A stretch of 64,000 nucleotides of DNA from Weissella oryzae SG25 (GTDB taxonomy: Bacteria; Bacillota; Bacilli; Lactobacillales; Lactobacillaceae): the NCBI RefSeq assembly GCF_000691805.2, contig NZ_DF820493.1:23061-87060 (forward strand). The letters run 5' to 3'. Below the pieces are notes generated by a model. That model saw only the letters and a list, made by a program, of their open reading frames with translations. It did not search any database and was not told the DNA's origin. This document shows, in pieces, positions 54,370 through 63,937 of this stretch. A program made the translations under genes and the position numbers. Numbering within the stretch: the first letter of the stretch is position 1; each line of letters starts with the position of its first letter.

Positions 54370-55627
54370 TTCGATTTATCCTTCTTATTTTGTTGCATAC
54401 CTGTTTTAAACGCCAGGTATGTTCCTTAACAAAAGCCCATGCACGACCATTGGGATAATCTTGATGCCGGCCGACACGACCAACAATCTGCATTAGGGTT
54501 GCCGAATTAAATACAGCTTCATCGGCACCCAAAATTATAACGTCAACATTTGAAAAACTTACCCCTCTTTCAAGCACTGTCGTTGTTACTAATATGGTTA
54601 TTTCTTTTAATCGAAAGGCAGCAACCTTTTCTAACCGCTCTGTATCAGCCGCATGTAAACCTACTATCTGCTCACCATATTGCTCCTTCAATTGTTCTAA
54701 AACCAAACGAATATCCGCAATCGTTGGTACAAATAGTAATAGCTGCTGTGCACTTGCTTGGTTATCAATTAAATATTCCTTTAGCTTAACTGGCAGGGCC
54801 TTTCGCCAATCGCTAGTAATAAAAACTTCAAGCTTTACTAATGGATATCCATGATAACGCCGGAAAAGTTTAATCCGTCTATCAGCGCTTTGTTTAAGCT
54901 GCCAATTAGGGGTTGCCGTGAGGTAGACCGTACAAGCACCTAGCAATTTAGCCCTTTCAATCGCTCGCCATAAAGTTTGATTATTTATCAATGGGAAGGC
55001 ATCAGCTTCATCAATAATAATCAAGTCAAATGCTGCTTTAAAACGTAAAATTTGATGTGTTGTCGCTAATAATAACTGACTATAGTGATAGGGCTGACTA
55101 CTTTTACCGTGTAATAAACAAATATCAAGACCTTTAAAGGCTTGCAGTAATCGCGGTGCTAATTCGCATAAAACATCAATTCTTGGTGATAGTAGTGCAA
55201 TACGCCAGCCAATTTTAAGACTATAATCTAGACTTTCAAACAATATTTCAGTCTTACCGGCACCAGTAATTGCTTCTACTAAGCTAGCTCTTTGTTCACT
55301 AACTGCTAATCTCAATTGCTTACTTGCAAGTTCTTGCTGTTCGGTTAGCCGGCCTGACCAATTCTTTAGAATTGGTTCAGATGAAAAATCATGTAACTCT
55401 GCATGATGTAATAAATACATCGTACTATCGAGCCGACCAAGATTAGCACAAGTTCAACAATAACTTATGTTTGTTGGTAAACACCAAGCCTTGTCTAATT
55501 TTGTCCAACAGCGCTGGCAAATCCCACCCCTGATTGCAGGTGTAATTTCAACATTTGGGTCAAACAAAGCTTTTAGGTATAATGAATTAACAGCAACTAA
55601 ACGCCCCGATAATAATTGACGGTCCAA
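54350..55627 (-). pseudogene. comFA: comFA, DNA-translocase helicase gene with an in-frame TGA
   Basis: ComFA is the ATPase that pulls transforming DNA across the membrane. One 425-codon frame runs from TTG at 55627 (GGGAGG eight bases upstream) to the TGA at 54350, broken by TGA at 55454-55456. The first part carries zinc-finger ligands (CQRC and the Cys of YC); after the stop come TC and ANLGRLDS, so the stop sits inside the expected YCxxC knuckle. The downstream part keeps helicase motifs: AITGAGKTEI, IIDEADAF, YLTATPN, TTTVLERGVSF, QIVGRVGRHQDY. A shorter 356-residue protein could start at the ATG at 55420 but would lack the zinc finger and has no Shine-Dalgarno. Confidence 0.82.
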
Positions 55628-55685
55628 AGACACCACCTCCCTTCCACAAATTAACAAGACTCCATTTTCTAAAAAGAGGCTAAAA

Positions 55686-56318
55686 ATGTATCTAACGATT
55701 TCCCAAAACGTATTTACCCAAGAACTAATTATCAAAAAATCCCGTTTCATTACGCACCTTGCCCGCATCCATAATGAGGCAGAAGCCCAAGCCTTTATCG
55801 CTCAGATTCGTAAAGAACATTACCGTGCCAATCACAACGTTTTTGCCTACGTGCTAGGTGATAACGATGAAATCCAGCGCATGTCAGATGATGGCGAACC
55901 TTCAGGTACCGCTGGCGTTCCAATTTTAGAAGTGCTTAAAAAGAATCAAGTTCATGATGTTGTCGCCGTTGTTACCCGCTATTTTGGTGGGATTAAACTT
56001 GGTGCTGGTGGGCTTATCCGCGCTTACGCGGGTGCGCCTGCTGATACGCTTGCCAATGTCGGGTTAGTTGAACGTATTTTACAGCGTGAGCTCCACTTCA
56101 CGATTGGCTATAATCTTATCGACAAAGTACAGTACTGGCTCAGTGAACATCAACCAAGCACCCCTACAATCAATTACACTGATCAAGTTGAGCTGACAAT
56201 TGCGGTCACCGATAGTGAAGTTGCGGCCGTCCAAAACGCTCTAACCAATTTGACACAGGGACAAATTAAATTCACGTTGGGCGATGAAATATTCGCTGAG
56301 CGACCATATAATGAATAA
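55686..56318 (+). CDS. YigZ/IMPACT family protein
   Basis: 210 residues. N-terminal UPF0029/IMPACT domain (SRFITHLARIHNEAEAQAFI, DDGEPSGTAGVPILEVL, VTRYFGGIKLGAGGLIRAY) and a C-terminal ferredoxin-like DUF1949 domain. A conserved protein of unclear function in bacteria, possibly nucleic-acid or translation related. Divergent from comFA; YvyE-type genes commonly sit next to comFA. GAGG precedes the ATG. Confidence 0.92.
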   Translation: MYLTISQNVFTQELIIKKSRFITHLARIHNEAEAQAFIAQIRKEHYRANHNVFAYVLGDNDEIQRMSDDGEPSGTAGVPILEVLKKNQVHDVVAVVTRYFGGIKLGAGGLIRAYAGAPADTLANVGLVERILQRELHFTIGYNLIDKVQYWLSEHQPSTPTINYTDQVELTIAVTDSEVAAVQNALTNLTQGQIKFTLGDEIFAERPYNE

Positions 56319-56381
56319 ATTTTCAAAAAACACTTGTTATTATTCATTTCTCGTGTATAATTAATTCTGTTGTTAAGTGTT

Positions 56382-56455
56382 GCACCTATAGCGCAATTGG
56401 ATAGAGTGTCTGACTACGAATCAGAAGGTTGCAGGTTCGACTCCTGCTAGGTGCA
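56382..56455 (+). tRNA. tRNA-Arg (ACG)
   Basis: Acceptor GCACCTA/TAGGTGC plus A, anticodon loop CTACGAA (ACG, read as inosine), T-arm GCAGGTTCGACTCCTGC. CCA is not encoded. Confidence 0.97.
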
Positions 56456-56466
56456 TAATATAGAAA

Positions 56467-56497
56467 AGAGCTGACCAATTGGTCGGCTCTTTTTTTA
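56467..56497 (+). terminator. Terminator of tRNA-Arg
   Basis: AGAGCTGACC / GGTCGGCTCT with an AATT loop and T7. Confidence 0.9.
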
Positions 56498-56562
56498 TTT
56501 AAACTAATTAAAATATCAAACGCTTCACCGTATTTTTATACATAAATACAAACTCAACCAAA

Positions 56563-56593
56563 TAAAAACAGCGGTAGCATATCGCTACCGCTG
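56563..56593 (-). terminator. Terminator of the prolyl-tRNA deacylase gene
   Basis: Minus-strand CAGCGGTAGC / GCTACCGCTG with T5 after it. Confidence 0.85.
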
Positions 56594-56601
56594 GCTATAC
56601 C

Positions 56602-57093
56602 TTAAAAATCAATAATCTCGTAAGCATATCCAAAAGCATCTAAGATTTTAAAGCAATCATCCATCGCAAAAAATATCGTTTTGGTATTATCATTTGGGTG
56701 AAACGTTATAATCTTATTCTGCTCCAACATTGACCGATCAAAATAAATATGGAAATTATCATAGTTAGTGCCCGCAAGGCCAAAGAATGATACAATCCCT
56801 GGTGTTAAGCCGAGCATGTCCTGTAATCGTTGTTCCGAAGCTAGGTGGAGCCGCTTTACGTCCAACCGCTCACCCATTTCTTCCATGTTTACTTCACGGT
56901 CATCGTCCATAATCAACATATAAAATTGCGTTGACTTCTTATTAGCCAAAACTAAACTTTTTGAACGCGATCCTTCATGTCCTACAATATATGAATCTGA
57001 CTCCGCTGTTGAATGACTAGCTGGATGTTCCACAATTTCATATGGTATTTCCAGCTTTGCCATTAATGCTTCAACCTCTGCAAAACTACGCAT
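56602..57093 (-). CDS. Prolyl-tRNA editing deacylase (YbaK/PrdX type)
   Basis: 163 residues. YbaK/ProRS-associated domain: EIVEHPASHSTAES, GSRSKSLVLANKKSTQFYMLIM (conserved Lys), LGLTPGIVSFFGL, and YFDRSMLEQNKIITFHPNDNTKTIFF. It hydrolyses mischarged tRNA-Pro (typically Ala-tRNA-Pro) in trans. GAGGA precedes the ATG. Monocistronic. Confidence 0.9.
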   Translation of the reverse strand: MRSFAEVEALMAKLEIPYEIVEHPASHSTAESDSYIVGHEGSRSKSLVLANKKSTQFYMLIMDDDREVNMEEMGERLDVKRLHLASEQRLQDMLGLTPGIVSFFGLAGTNYDNFHIYFDRSMLEQNKIITFHPNDNTKTIFFAMDDCFKILDAFGYAYEIIDF

Positions 57094-57199
57094 ATGTTCC
57101 TCAACCTCTCAAACTATTGTCTACTTCTAAACCCAAGGACAAATAAATTAATTTTTATACACTTTTTTCTGCTACGCCTCTTATTATTATACGCAGCAA

Positions 57200-58324
57200 T
57201 TACTTGTACTCATGTAAAAACTCTGATAAAGCAGTAAGCCCCTTTCGCAAGGTTGCTTCATCAGTACAATAGCCAATTCGCGCATGTCCCGGCAGGTCAA
57301 AGCGATTACCTGGCACAATTAGGACACCCTTTTCCTGTAGCAACTTAATTGCAAAGTCCTCAGTCTTATCTGGATCTAAATCATTAAACTTTACAAAGCT
57401 TGTTGAAACTGACTTAGGATAAATCATTGAAACTGCTGGCTCATTTTCAACCCATTCTTTAAGGATTTCGAGGTTGTGGCTAACTAGGGCCGTATTACGC
57501 TCCAACACTTGGTCTCGGTGCTTAAGTACTAACGCACCTAGTGCATCATCAAAGACCCCCGCACAAATCATTGTATAATCTCGATACTTACGGAATATAT
57601 CAGCCAATTCAGCATTTGCAGCAACCCAACCTAACCGGATTCCTGGTACTGAGTAAGTCTTTGAAATCGAATTAGTTGAGATACCCTTTTCATAAAGATC
57701 AACAATTGGTAGATAGTTACTGTTTTCTTCCAAAGGTAAGTAGACTTCATCAACTAGCACATATGCTCCAACTTCGCGGGCAATCGCCACCACTTCTTTT
57801 AAGAAGTCCGCATCTAGAATTGTTCCGGTTGGATTATTTGCATTATTCAAAGTAATCATCTTTGTGTTAGGGCGAATCATCGCCTTTAACTCTTCAATTC
57901 GTGGATACCAGTCATTTTCTTCATAGATATTCCAGTAGTCCACTTCTGCACCCAAAGACTTAGGAATATCATAGAGTTGTTGGTAGCTAGGATACTCAGC
58001 AATCACATGGTCACCGGGCTCAATTAGACTGTATAACACCAAATGATTGGCACCAGTCGCACCATTAGTTGCTAAAATATTATCCGCTGGCATCTTTTTG
58101 TATAACTTTGCAACTTCCGTTTTAAAATCAGGTGACCCTTCAATCCAACCATAGTTAAATTTAGTTTGCATCATTTTATCTAAGAAAGCTGCGCCTTGGT
58201 CAGGCTCCAAAGCTAATATATCGGCCAATTTCATTGATGCGATTGTCGATTGTGCAATATCGTACTTTGCTGACTTCTCCCAAACATTCAACCATTCTTC
58301 TACACCAAAACCTGCAATTTCCAT
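57200..58324 (-). CDS. arcT: PLP-dependent aminotransferase, arginine-deiminase cluster type (ArcT)
   Basis: 374 residues, fold type I aminotransferase. Seen: GATGANHLVLYSLIEPGD, NNANNPTGTILD, LVDEVYLPLE, the PLP-Lys motif SISKTYSVPGIRLGW, and a C-terminal substrate Arg in GHARIGYC. Its position after arcC in an arginine-deiminase cluster matches ArcT of lactic acid bacteria, whose substrate is not settled. GGAG precedes the ATG. A terminator separates it from arcC, so expression is probably lower or independent. Confidence 0.85.
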   Translation of the reverse strand: MEIAGFGVEEWLNVWEKSAKYDIAQSTIASMKLADILALEPDQGAAFLDKMMQTKFNYGWIEGSPDFKTEVAKLYKKMPADNILATNGATGANHLVLYSLIEPGDHVIAEYPSYQQLYDIPKSLGAEVDYWNIYEENDWYPRIEELKAMIRPNTKMITLNNANNPTGTILDADFLKEVVAIAREVGAYVLVDEVYLPLEENSNYLPIVDLYEKGISTNSISKTYSVPGIRLGWVAANAELADIFRKYRDYTMICAGVFDDALGALVLKHRDQVLERNTALVSHNLEILKEWVENEPAVSMIYPKSVSTSFVKFNDLDPDKTEDFAIKLLQEKGVLIVPGNRFDLPGHARIGYCTDEATLRKGLTALSEFLHEYK

Positions 58325-58380
58325 AAGACTACTCCAATCGGTTATTTAGTATAAATATACAGTAAAAATCATAATAATAC

Positions 58381-58409
58381 AAAAAAGGTTGGGTCTTACC
58401 CCAACCTTT
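58381..58409 (-). terminator. Terminator between arcC and arcT
   Basis: AAAGGTTGGG / CCCAACCTTT stem followed by T6 on the minus strand, 15 bases after the arcC stop. Confidence 0.85.
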
Positions 58410-58424
58410 ATGTTAGTATTCCTC

Positions 58425-59372
58425 TTAGCCTGGAATAATTTGTGTACCAGTTCCGTTAGCAATAAAGTCTTCAACATTTTCCAAAGACGTAATTGTTGCT
58501 GGATTACCCGTACGCTTTACAAATTCAATTGCGGCTTGAACCTTAGGCAACATTGAACCCTTAGCAAATTGTCCCTCAGCAATGTACGCCTCAGCTTCGG
58601 CAATGGTCACCTTTTCGAGCTTCTTTTGATCTGGCTTGTTGAAATTAACAAACACATTATCTACCGCAGTTAGAATCAAAAGATCGTCGGCTTCGACCAA
58701 CTCAGCTAACTTTGCTGCTGAGAAATCCTTATCAATAACTGCTTCAACACCGGCAAAGCCGTCTTCAACTTCAATGACAGGTGTTCCTCCGCCACCAGAA
58801 ACTGTCGTCAACACTCCAGCAGCAATCATTGGCTTAATCGCCTCAGCCTCAACAATCCGTTCTGGCTTTGGTGATGGAACGACACGTCGATAGCCACGAC
58901 CTGCATCTTCAACCATTTGCCAATCAGGATGCGCAGCCTTTAACTCAGCTACCTCAGCTTCCGTATAGAAAGGACCAATTGGCTTGCTTGGATTCTCGAA
59001 AGCCTGATCATTCTTATCGACGACTACTCGTGTCACGACCGCAGCTACTGGAACTTGACCCATACCATTCTTGTTCAATGCTTTAGTAAAGGCATTGCTC
59101 ATCCAGAAACCAATTTGACCCTCAGTCATTGCAACGTCAGTATCAAGTGGCATCGCTGGATTCTTTGGTGAGTCAGCTGCTAATTGTTGTAGCAACAAAT
59201 TACCAACCTGTGGACCGTTACCATGTGTAACAACCATTTCAACATCGTTATTCTTGATTAATGGAATAAGTTGCTCAGCTGTCAAATCCAAAGCATGCTC
59301 TTGTGCCACTGCTGAAGGATCGTCTGTTAAAATCGCGTTACCACCTAGGGCAACAACTATACGTCTAACCAT
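58425..59372 (-). CDS. arcC: Carbamate kinase
   Basis: 315 residues. Converts carbamoyl phosphate and ADP to ATP, CO2 and ammonia, the energy-yielding step of the arginine deiminase pathway. Seen: [82 protein letters not shown] and [14 protein letters not shown]. Fourth gene of the arc operon. Confidence 0.98.
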   Translation of the reverse strand: MVRRIVVALGGNAILTDDPSAVAQEHALDLTAEQLIPLIKNNDVEMVVTHGNGPQVGNLLLQQLAADSPKNPAMPLDTDVAMTEGQIGFWMSNAFTKALNKNGMGQVPVAAVVTRVVVDKNDQAFENPSKPIGPFYTEAEVAELKAAHPDWQMVEDAGRGYRRVVPSPKPERIVEAEAIKPMIAAGVLTTVSGGGGTPVIEVEDGFAGVEAVIDKDFSAAKLAELVEADDLLILTAVDNVFVNFNKPDQKKLEKVTIAEAEAYIAEGQFAKGSMLPKVQAAIEFVKRTGNPATITSLENVEDFIANGTGTQIIPG

Positions 59373-59403
59373 GATTATTCACCTACTATTTATAAAGTAA
59401 TTT

Positions 59404-60882
59404 TTACAAACCAAGTAATGCTCGCAAACCAAATTCGTTAGCAACCAAACCATACAAAGCTGTTAAGGCTAAAATGATTACAATCACAATCGCAATCCAT
59501 TCACCTTGTGAGATGGTCCGTTGATTTTCCTTTTTGGCCCGGTAATAGAAGACAATTCCAATCGTGTAAAGGATTGATGCCATCCAAACAAACTGCCAAC
59601 CTGATAGATACAATGCAAGCACTTGGAAGGCCAAAGCAAAGAATCCAATCAAAGTCCGTGAAGTTGAGCGTTCCTCAACTCCCACCTTCATCATATACGC
59701 CCCAACTAAGGCGTAGCAGATCATAATCGCCGCTGTACATAGATATACAAAGACGTTGTAAGCACCCGCAACGAAGTAGGTAATAATGATGAAAATCTGA
59801 ACGAAAACTTGAGTCAACCACAATGAATGCGCTGGCGCATTGTTTTTGTTTAGTTGACCGAACCACTTTGGTAGTAGCTTTTGGTCAGCTAATTGCGAAG
59901 TTGCTTCAACTGGTAGCATTGTCCATGATAGCCATGCCCCGAGCAATGAAATGATTAACCCGACGGCCATCAATGAACCACCCCAGCCACCAACCATTGA
60001 CTTCATAATATAAACCAAACCAGGTTGACCCATGTTAGCCAAGTCCTTTTGATCTAAGAAACCAAATGGTAGTAGTGAGAGTAATACATAGATGAAGAGC
60101 AAGCTAGCCAAGCCTAAGATTGTTGCCTTTCCAGCATCAGACTTACGCTTTGCACGGTCACCCATCATTGCAGCACCTTCAATACCAACGAAGACCCAAA
60201 TCATTACCATTGTTGAACTTTGTACTTGCTTGAATAAGTCACCACCAGTCATTCCAGTAAATGACAAACTCTTAATCACACCATCAGCGTTCACGTTTGT
60301 GCTAAAGTTCTGCCAGAAGTGAGCGCCAAAAACACCGGCTTTAAAGAGGATAATTCCAGTAATCATGAAGACTACTAATGGAATCAACTTAGCAATCAAA
60401 ACGATTGCGTTAATTACTGCGGCTGATTCAACTCCTTGGATAACCAAGATTGTCAAAAGCCAAGAGATAATCGATACAAAGACCACGGCAAACAAGGTCA
60501 AACTACCATTTGAATTGGCAAAGATGCCAGGGAAAAAGTAGTTAAATGATGTCATCATTAAGACCGCAAAGGCAATATTTCCAGCCCAAGCTGATAGCCA
60601 GTAACCCCAACCGGATAAGAATCCAACGAAGTCACCGAAACCTGCCCTCGCATAATCTGACACCCCTGATAATTCAGGCTTATTAACAACAAGGTGATTC
60701 AAACTCAAAACTAACATTAGAATCCCAAATCCAATGAACATCCAAGAAATAATCACACCGCCCGGCGTTGCACCTGTTGCCAAGTCATTTGATAGATTAA
60801 ATACTCCACCTCCAATAGCACCTGAAACAATCAGGGCTACCAAGGAGAGGAGACCAATACCATTTTTGTTCTCTGTATCCAT
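59404..60882 (-). CDS. arcD: Arginine/ornithine antiporter
   Basis: 492 residues with about 12-13 membrane helices, amino-acid/polyamine/organocation superfamily. Seen: N-terminal LVALIVSGAIGGGVFNLSNDL, VWVFVGIEGAAMMGDRAKRKSDAG and YVYLCTAAIMICYALVGAYM-like helices. Exchanges external arginine for ornithine, feeding ArcA without energy cost. GGAG precedes the ATG. Third gene of the operon, 25 bases after arcB. Confidence 0.95.
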   Translation of the reverse strand: MDTENKNGIGLLSLVALIVSGAIGGGVFNLSNDLATGATPGGVIISWMFIGFGILMLVLSLNHLVVNKPELSGVSDYARAGFGDFVGFLSGWGYWLSAWAGNIAFAVLMMTSFNYFFPGIFANSNGSLTLFAVVFVSIISWLLTILVIQGVESAAVINAIVLIAKLIPLVVFMITGIILFKAGVFGAHFWQNFSTNVNADGVIKSLSFTGMTGGDLFKQVQSSTMVMIWVFVGIEGAAMMGDRAKRKSDAGKATILGLASLLFIYVLLSLLPFGFLDQKDLANMGQPGLVYIMKSMVGGWGGSLMAVGLIISLLGAWLSWTMLPVEATSQLADQKLLPKWFGQLNKNNAPAHSLWLTQVFVQIFIIITYFVAGAYNVFVYLCTAAIMICYALVGAYMMKVGVEERSTSRTLIGFFALAFQVLALYLSGWQFVWMASILYTIGIVFYYRAKKENQRTISQGEWIAIVIVIILALTALYGLVANEFGLRALLGL

Positions 60883-60907
60883 CTGCCTACTCCATTCTTA
60901 TGCTGTT

Positions 60908-61948
60908 TTAGATTTCAGGAACTGCTGGAATGAATAGGTTTCCAGCGGTTGCTGCCATGATTGCCTTAATTGAGTGCATCCGGTTCTCAGCCTCTTCAAA
61001 TTGACGTGCGTACTTTGAACGGAAGACCTCATCAGTAACTTCCATCTCAGTTAGACCGTACTTCTCCTTGATTTCCTTACCATACTCAGTCTCAGTATCA
61101 TGGAAGGCTGGCAAGCAGTGCATAAAGATTAAGTCTTCGTCAGGTGTTCCTGTCAACTTCAACATATCCATTGTTACACGGTATGGTGTCAACAACTCAA
61201 CACGTTCTTCCCAGTTTGACTCACCCATTGATACCCAAACATCAGTGTAAATAACGTTGGCGTTCTTAACACCCTCAGCAATATCAGATGTAACCAATGG
61301 CTTTGCGCCTGACTTCTCTGCGTAACCGTTAGCAAGATCCATGATTTCTTGAGTTGGGTGCAATGAATCTGGGGCAACGATGTGCACGTTTACACCCAAC
61401 ATTGAACCAGTAACCAAAAGTGAATTAGCCATGTTATTACGACCATCACCTACGTAAACCAAAGTTACACCCTTTAAGTGACCAAAGTTTTCCTTAACTG
61501 TCATAAAGTCGGCAATCATTTGAGTTGGGTGCCACAAATCAGTCAAACCATTCCAAACTGGTACACCAGCATGCTTTGCCAAACCTTCAACAGTTTCTTG
61601 GGCAAAGCCACGATATTCAATTGCATCAAACATTGAACCTAGAACAATCGCAGTATCTTCAACTGATTCCTTCTTACCAAGTTGGATATCATTTGCACCT
61701 AGGTATTCAGGGTGAGCACCTAAATCAATTGCTGCAGTTGTAAAGGCTGAACGTGTACGCGTTGACGTCTTAGCAAAAAGCAAAGCAATATTCTGACCCT
61801 CAAGGTACTTGTGTGGAATGTGGTTTTGCTTCAAAGCCTTCAAATGAAGACCAAAATCAACCAAATATTGAATCTCAGAAGGTGTAAAATCCTTTTCTGC
61901 TAGTAGACTACGACCTTGGAAAACTGAGTTAATCTTTGCTTCTGTCAT
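60908..61948 (-). CDS. arcB: Ornithine carbamoyltransferase, catabolic
   Basis: 346 residues. Splits citrulline with phosphate to ornithine and carbamoyl phosphate. Seen: carbamoyl-phosphate site [46 protein letters not shown], and active-site [17 protein letters not shown]. Its place between arcA and arcD indicates the catabolic form. Second gene of the operon. Confidence 0.98.
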   Translation of the reverse strand: MTEAKINSVFQGRSLLAEKDFTPSEIQYLVDFGLHLKALKQNHIPHKYLEGQNIALLFAKTSTRTRSAFTTAAIDLGAHPEYLGANDIQLGKKESVEDTAIVLGSMFDAIEYRGFAQETVEGLAKHAGVPVWNGLTDLWHPTQMIADFMTVKENFGHLKGVTLVYVGDGRNNMANSLLVTGSMLGVNVHIVAPDSLHPTQEIMDLANGYAEKSGAKPLVTSDIAEGVKNANVIYTDVWVSMGESNWEERVELLTPYRVTMDMLKLTGTPDEDLIFMHCLPAFHDTETEYGKEIKEKYGLTEMEVTDEVFRSKYARQFEEAENRMHSIKAIMAATAGNLFIPAVPEI

Positions 61949-62006
61949 TTTTAAATATCTCCTATTGTTTGTTTTATCTGGGTAAATTTATCTAATACTA
62001 AGCTGG

Positions 62007-63239
62007 TTAGATTTCGTCACGCCACAATGGTTGTGACATGCAACGAGCACCACCACGACCACGAGCCAATTCTGAAGAAAGAATTTCGTGAACCTTGATA
62101 CCGTGTTGCTTCAACAATTCAATTGATACATAGTTACGATCGTAAGTTACAATCTCACCTGGAGCAATTGCTAATGTGTTTGAACCATCGTTCCATTGCT
62201 CACGTGGGGCAACGATTGGATCACCATCACCAGTCTCAATCAAATCAAGCTCTGACAAATTCAAAACTTGCTTCAAAGCCTTACCAAGGTCTGACATCCG
62301 GTTAATCTCAACTTCGCCATCCTTACCTTGCTTTAGGACAAAGACGTTAATATTACCATCTTGACTGAAGATTCCTGGGAAGACTGTGAACTGGTCATAA
62401 TTAATCATTGTGAACACTGTATCCAAGTGCATCATTGCGTGGTTATGAGGAATCTCAACTGCCAATACTGTGTCAAAGGTTGATAGTGGGTTACTGAATA
62501 GTTCCTTAGCCAAAGCTTGGATTGACTTTGATGAAGTACGTTGTGAAACTCCAATTGCAACAACGTTCTTGCTCAAAATCAATTCGTCACCACCTTCAAT
62601 CCGCGTTGTGTGGTTACGGTCACGCCAGATTGGTGTACCAGCAAAGCGCTCATGGTGCTTCATAATGTATTCAGTAATCATTGACTCAGGCTGACGAGCA
62701 GCGAATGTCATACGATTAATCGTCATACCAGCACCCATAGATGCTTGTGGGTCACGAGTGAAGTATGCGTTTGGTAGTGGATTCAAGTAGAATGGGTTGG
62801 CTGCATCTGATCCAGCTAAGTCTGACAAAACTGAACGTTGCAAATCAAGTTCATTCTTACGAACTCCGGCATAAATCTTGTCGACCATCTCCTTAGTCTC
62901 TAGACCCTCTAGATACTCTTTCAAACTATCAAAAGTACGGCCATGCTTGTAGCCTGCTTCAGTAAGGAAACGGGTCAAGAATTCGTCCTTAACTGCGGTA
63001 TCCTTAGCAAAAACATCTGTTGCCAAATCCTCAATATAAAGCGTTTCTGCTCCATTATCCCGAAGAGTTTGGGCAAAGAAATCATGTTCTTTTTGTGCAA
63101 TCTTCAAAAATGGAATATCATCGAACAACAATGACTCCATTGTATCAGGTGTGATGTTCTCGACTTCTGCTCCTGGACGGTGCAAAAGAACTGACTTCAA
63201 CTTACCAATCTCTGAGTTAACGTTAATTGCTTGAGCCAT
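62007..63239 (-). CDS. arcA: Arginine deiminase
   Basis: 410 residues. Hydrolyses arginine to citrulline and ammonia, giving ATP and acid resistance through the pathway. Seen: [76 protein letters not shown], and C-terminal [21 protein letters not shown] with the catalytic Cys. GAAAGGATG supplies the Shine-Dalgarno. First gene of arcABDC. Confidence 0.98.
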   Translation of the reverse strand: MAQAINVNSEIGKLKSVLLHRPGAEVENITPDTMESLLFDDIPFLKIAQKEHDFFAQTLRDNGAETLYIEDLATDVFAKDTAVKDEFLTRFLTEAGYKHGRTFDSLKEYLEGLETKEMVDKIYAGVRKNELDLQRSVLSDLAGSDAANPFYLNPLPNAYFTRDPQASMGAGMTINRMTFAARQPESMITEYIMKHHERFAGTPIWRDRNHTTRIEGGDELILSKNVVAIGVSQRTSSKSIQALAKELFSNPLSTFDTVLAVEIPHNHAMMHLDTVFTMINYDQFTVFPGIFSQDGNINVFVLKQGKDGEVEINRMSDLGKALKQVLNLSELDLIETGDGDPIVAPREQWNDGSNTLAIAPGEIVTYDRNYVSIELLKQHGIKVHEILSSELARGRGGARCMSQPLWRDEI

Positions 63240-63302
63240 GATTTAGTACATCCTTTCAATATGAAAATTAATTATTAAGTAGTATGTTAAGTGATCGCCA
63301 TC

Positions 63303-63316
63303 TGTAACCGCTTACA
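63303..63316. promoter_or_regulatory. Perfect cre site at the arcA transcription start
   Basis: TGTAACCGCTTACA is palindromic and its minus-strand reading TGTAAGCGGTTACA matches the consensus TGWAANCGNTNWCA at all 14 positions. It covers about +1 to +14 of the predicted start site, where CcpA would repress the operon when glucose is present. Confidence 0.85.
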
Positions 63317-63322
63317 GATATT

Positions 63323-63350
63323 ATTATAGGATTATGCTTTCAAAAATCAA
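63323..63350 (-). promoter_or_regulatory. Promoter of the arcABDC operon
   Basis: Minus-strand -10 TATAAT (63323-63328) and -35 TTGATT (63345-63350), 16-base spacer. Confidence 0.65.
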
Positions 63351-63388
63351 CACCTCTCTTTTCATAGATTTACCTTTATCATAGATAG

Positions 63389-63412
63389 TTGCATAAATTT
63401 TCAAATATGCAA
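63389..63412. promoter_or_regulatory. Inverted repeat upstream of the arc promoter
   Basis: TTGCATA and TATGCAA (7 bases each) are separated by 10 AT-rich bases, about 75-95 bases upstream of the predicted start. This is an activator-like position; an ArgR/ArcR-type regulator is plausible but not shown. Confidence 0.45.
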
Positions 63413-63900
63413 TTAAACTTATTTATGGGTACAAAGGTTATTATGCCAAGGTGTTTTGAATTTCTCTTGATTAATTCAAGACAAAATTTAAGAAAACAAT
63501 GCTTCTCATTTTCACAAATTATTAAATTTTCAAAGATTAGGTTTTTTTCGTTTTCATTAGATAACACTAGCTTAAATTAACTTTTTTAATTTATGTAACT
63601 TTCATCAGTGTATCATTTTTCTATAATAAATCACTAATCATTTTTAAATTTTATTATTCAAGATAATTCGACTTATTTTTTAAGTTCACACAGGATTCAA
63701 TAAATTGTTGACCTAATTTATGAGCATAGCTATCAAAAAGTTTTTACAAAAATCAGATGTTGTCTATCTTATTCATTTTATTCAATTTTTATCCACTTTA
63801 ACTTTAGTGATTATTACTAGGCAAAGTCAATATAAATGTATAATAAATCTTAGTCACTTACTTGGAAAAAATAACTATAATGGCGACACAATTATAATAG
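63413..63900. other. AT-rich intergenic region between arcA and the rRNA operon
   Basis: Nearly 490 bases with no credible gene. Short open frames on both strands lack a Shine-Dalgarno and have extreme AT composition. One TTGACC-N17-TATCAA (plus, about 63713-63741) resembles a promoter but leads to nothing recognisable. Confidence 0.5.
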
Positions 63901-63903
63901 CGC

Positions 63904-63930
63904 AAAAAAAAGACACCCTTGCGGGTGCCT
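63904..63930 (-). terminator. Terminator of the rRNA operon
   Basis: Minus-strand GGCACCC-GCAA-GGGTGTC followed by T8, immediately after the 5S rRNA. Confidence 0.9.
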
Positions 63931-63937
63931 TTACTTT

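Noticed and set aside
54350..55420. Calling comFA intact from the ATG at 55420
   Set aside because: The upstream in-frame segment has clear zinc-finger residues and its own Shine-Dalgarno, and the ATG at 55420 has none, so an interrupted gene explains the data better.
63379..63580. Overlapping 62-63 residue frames on both strands
   Set aside because: Extreme AT content, no Shine-Dalgarno, and they include the arc upstream inverted repeat; treated as intergenic.
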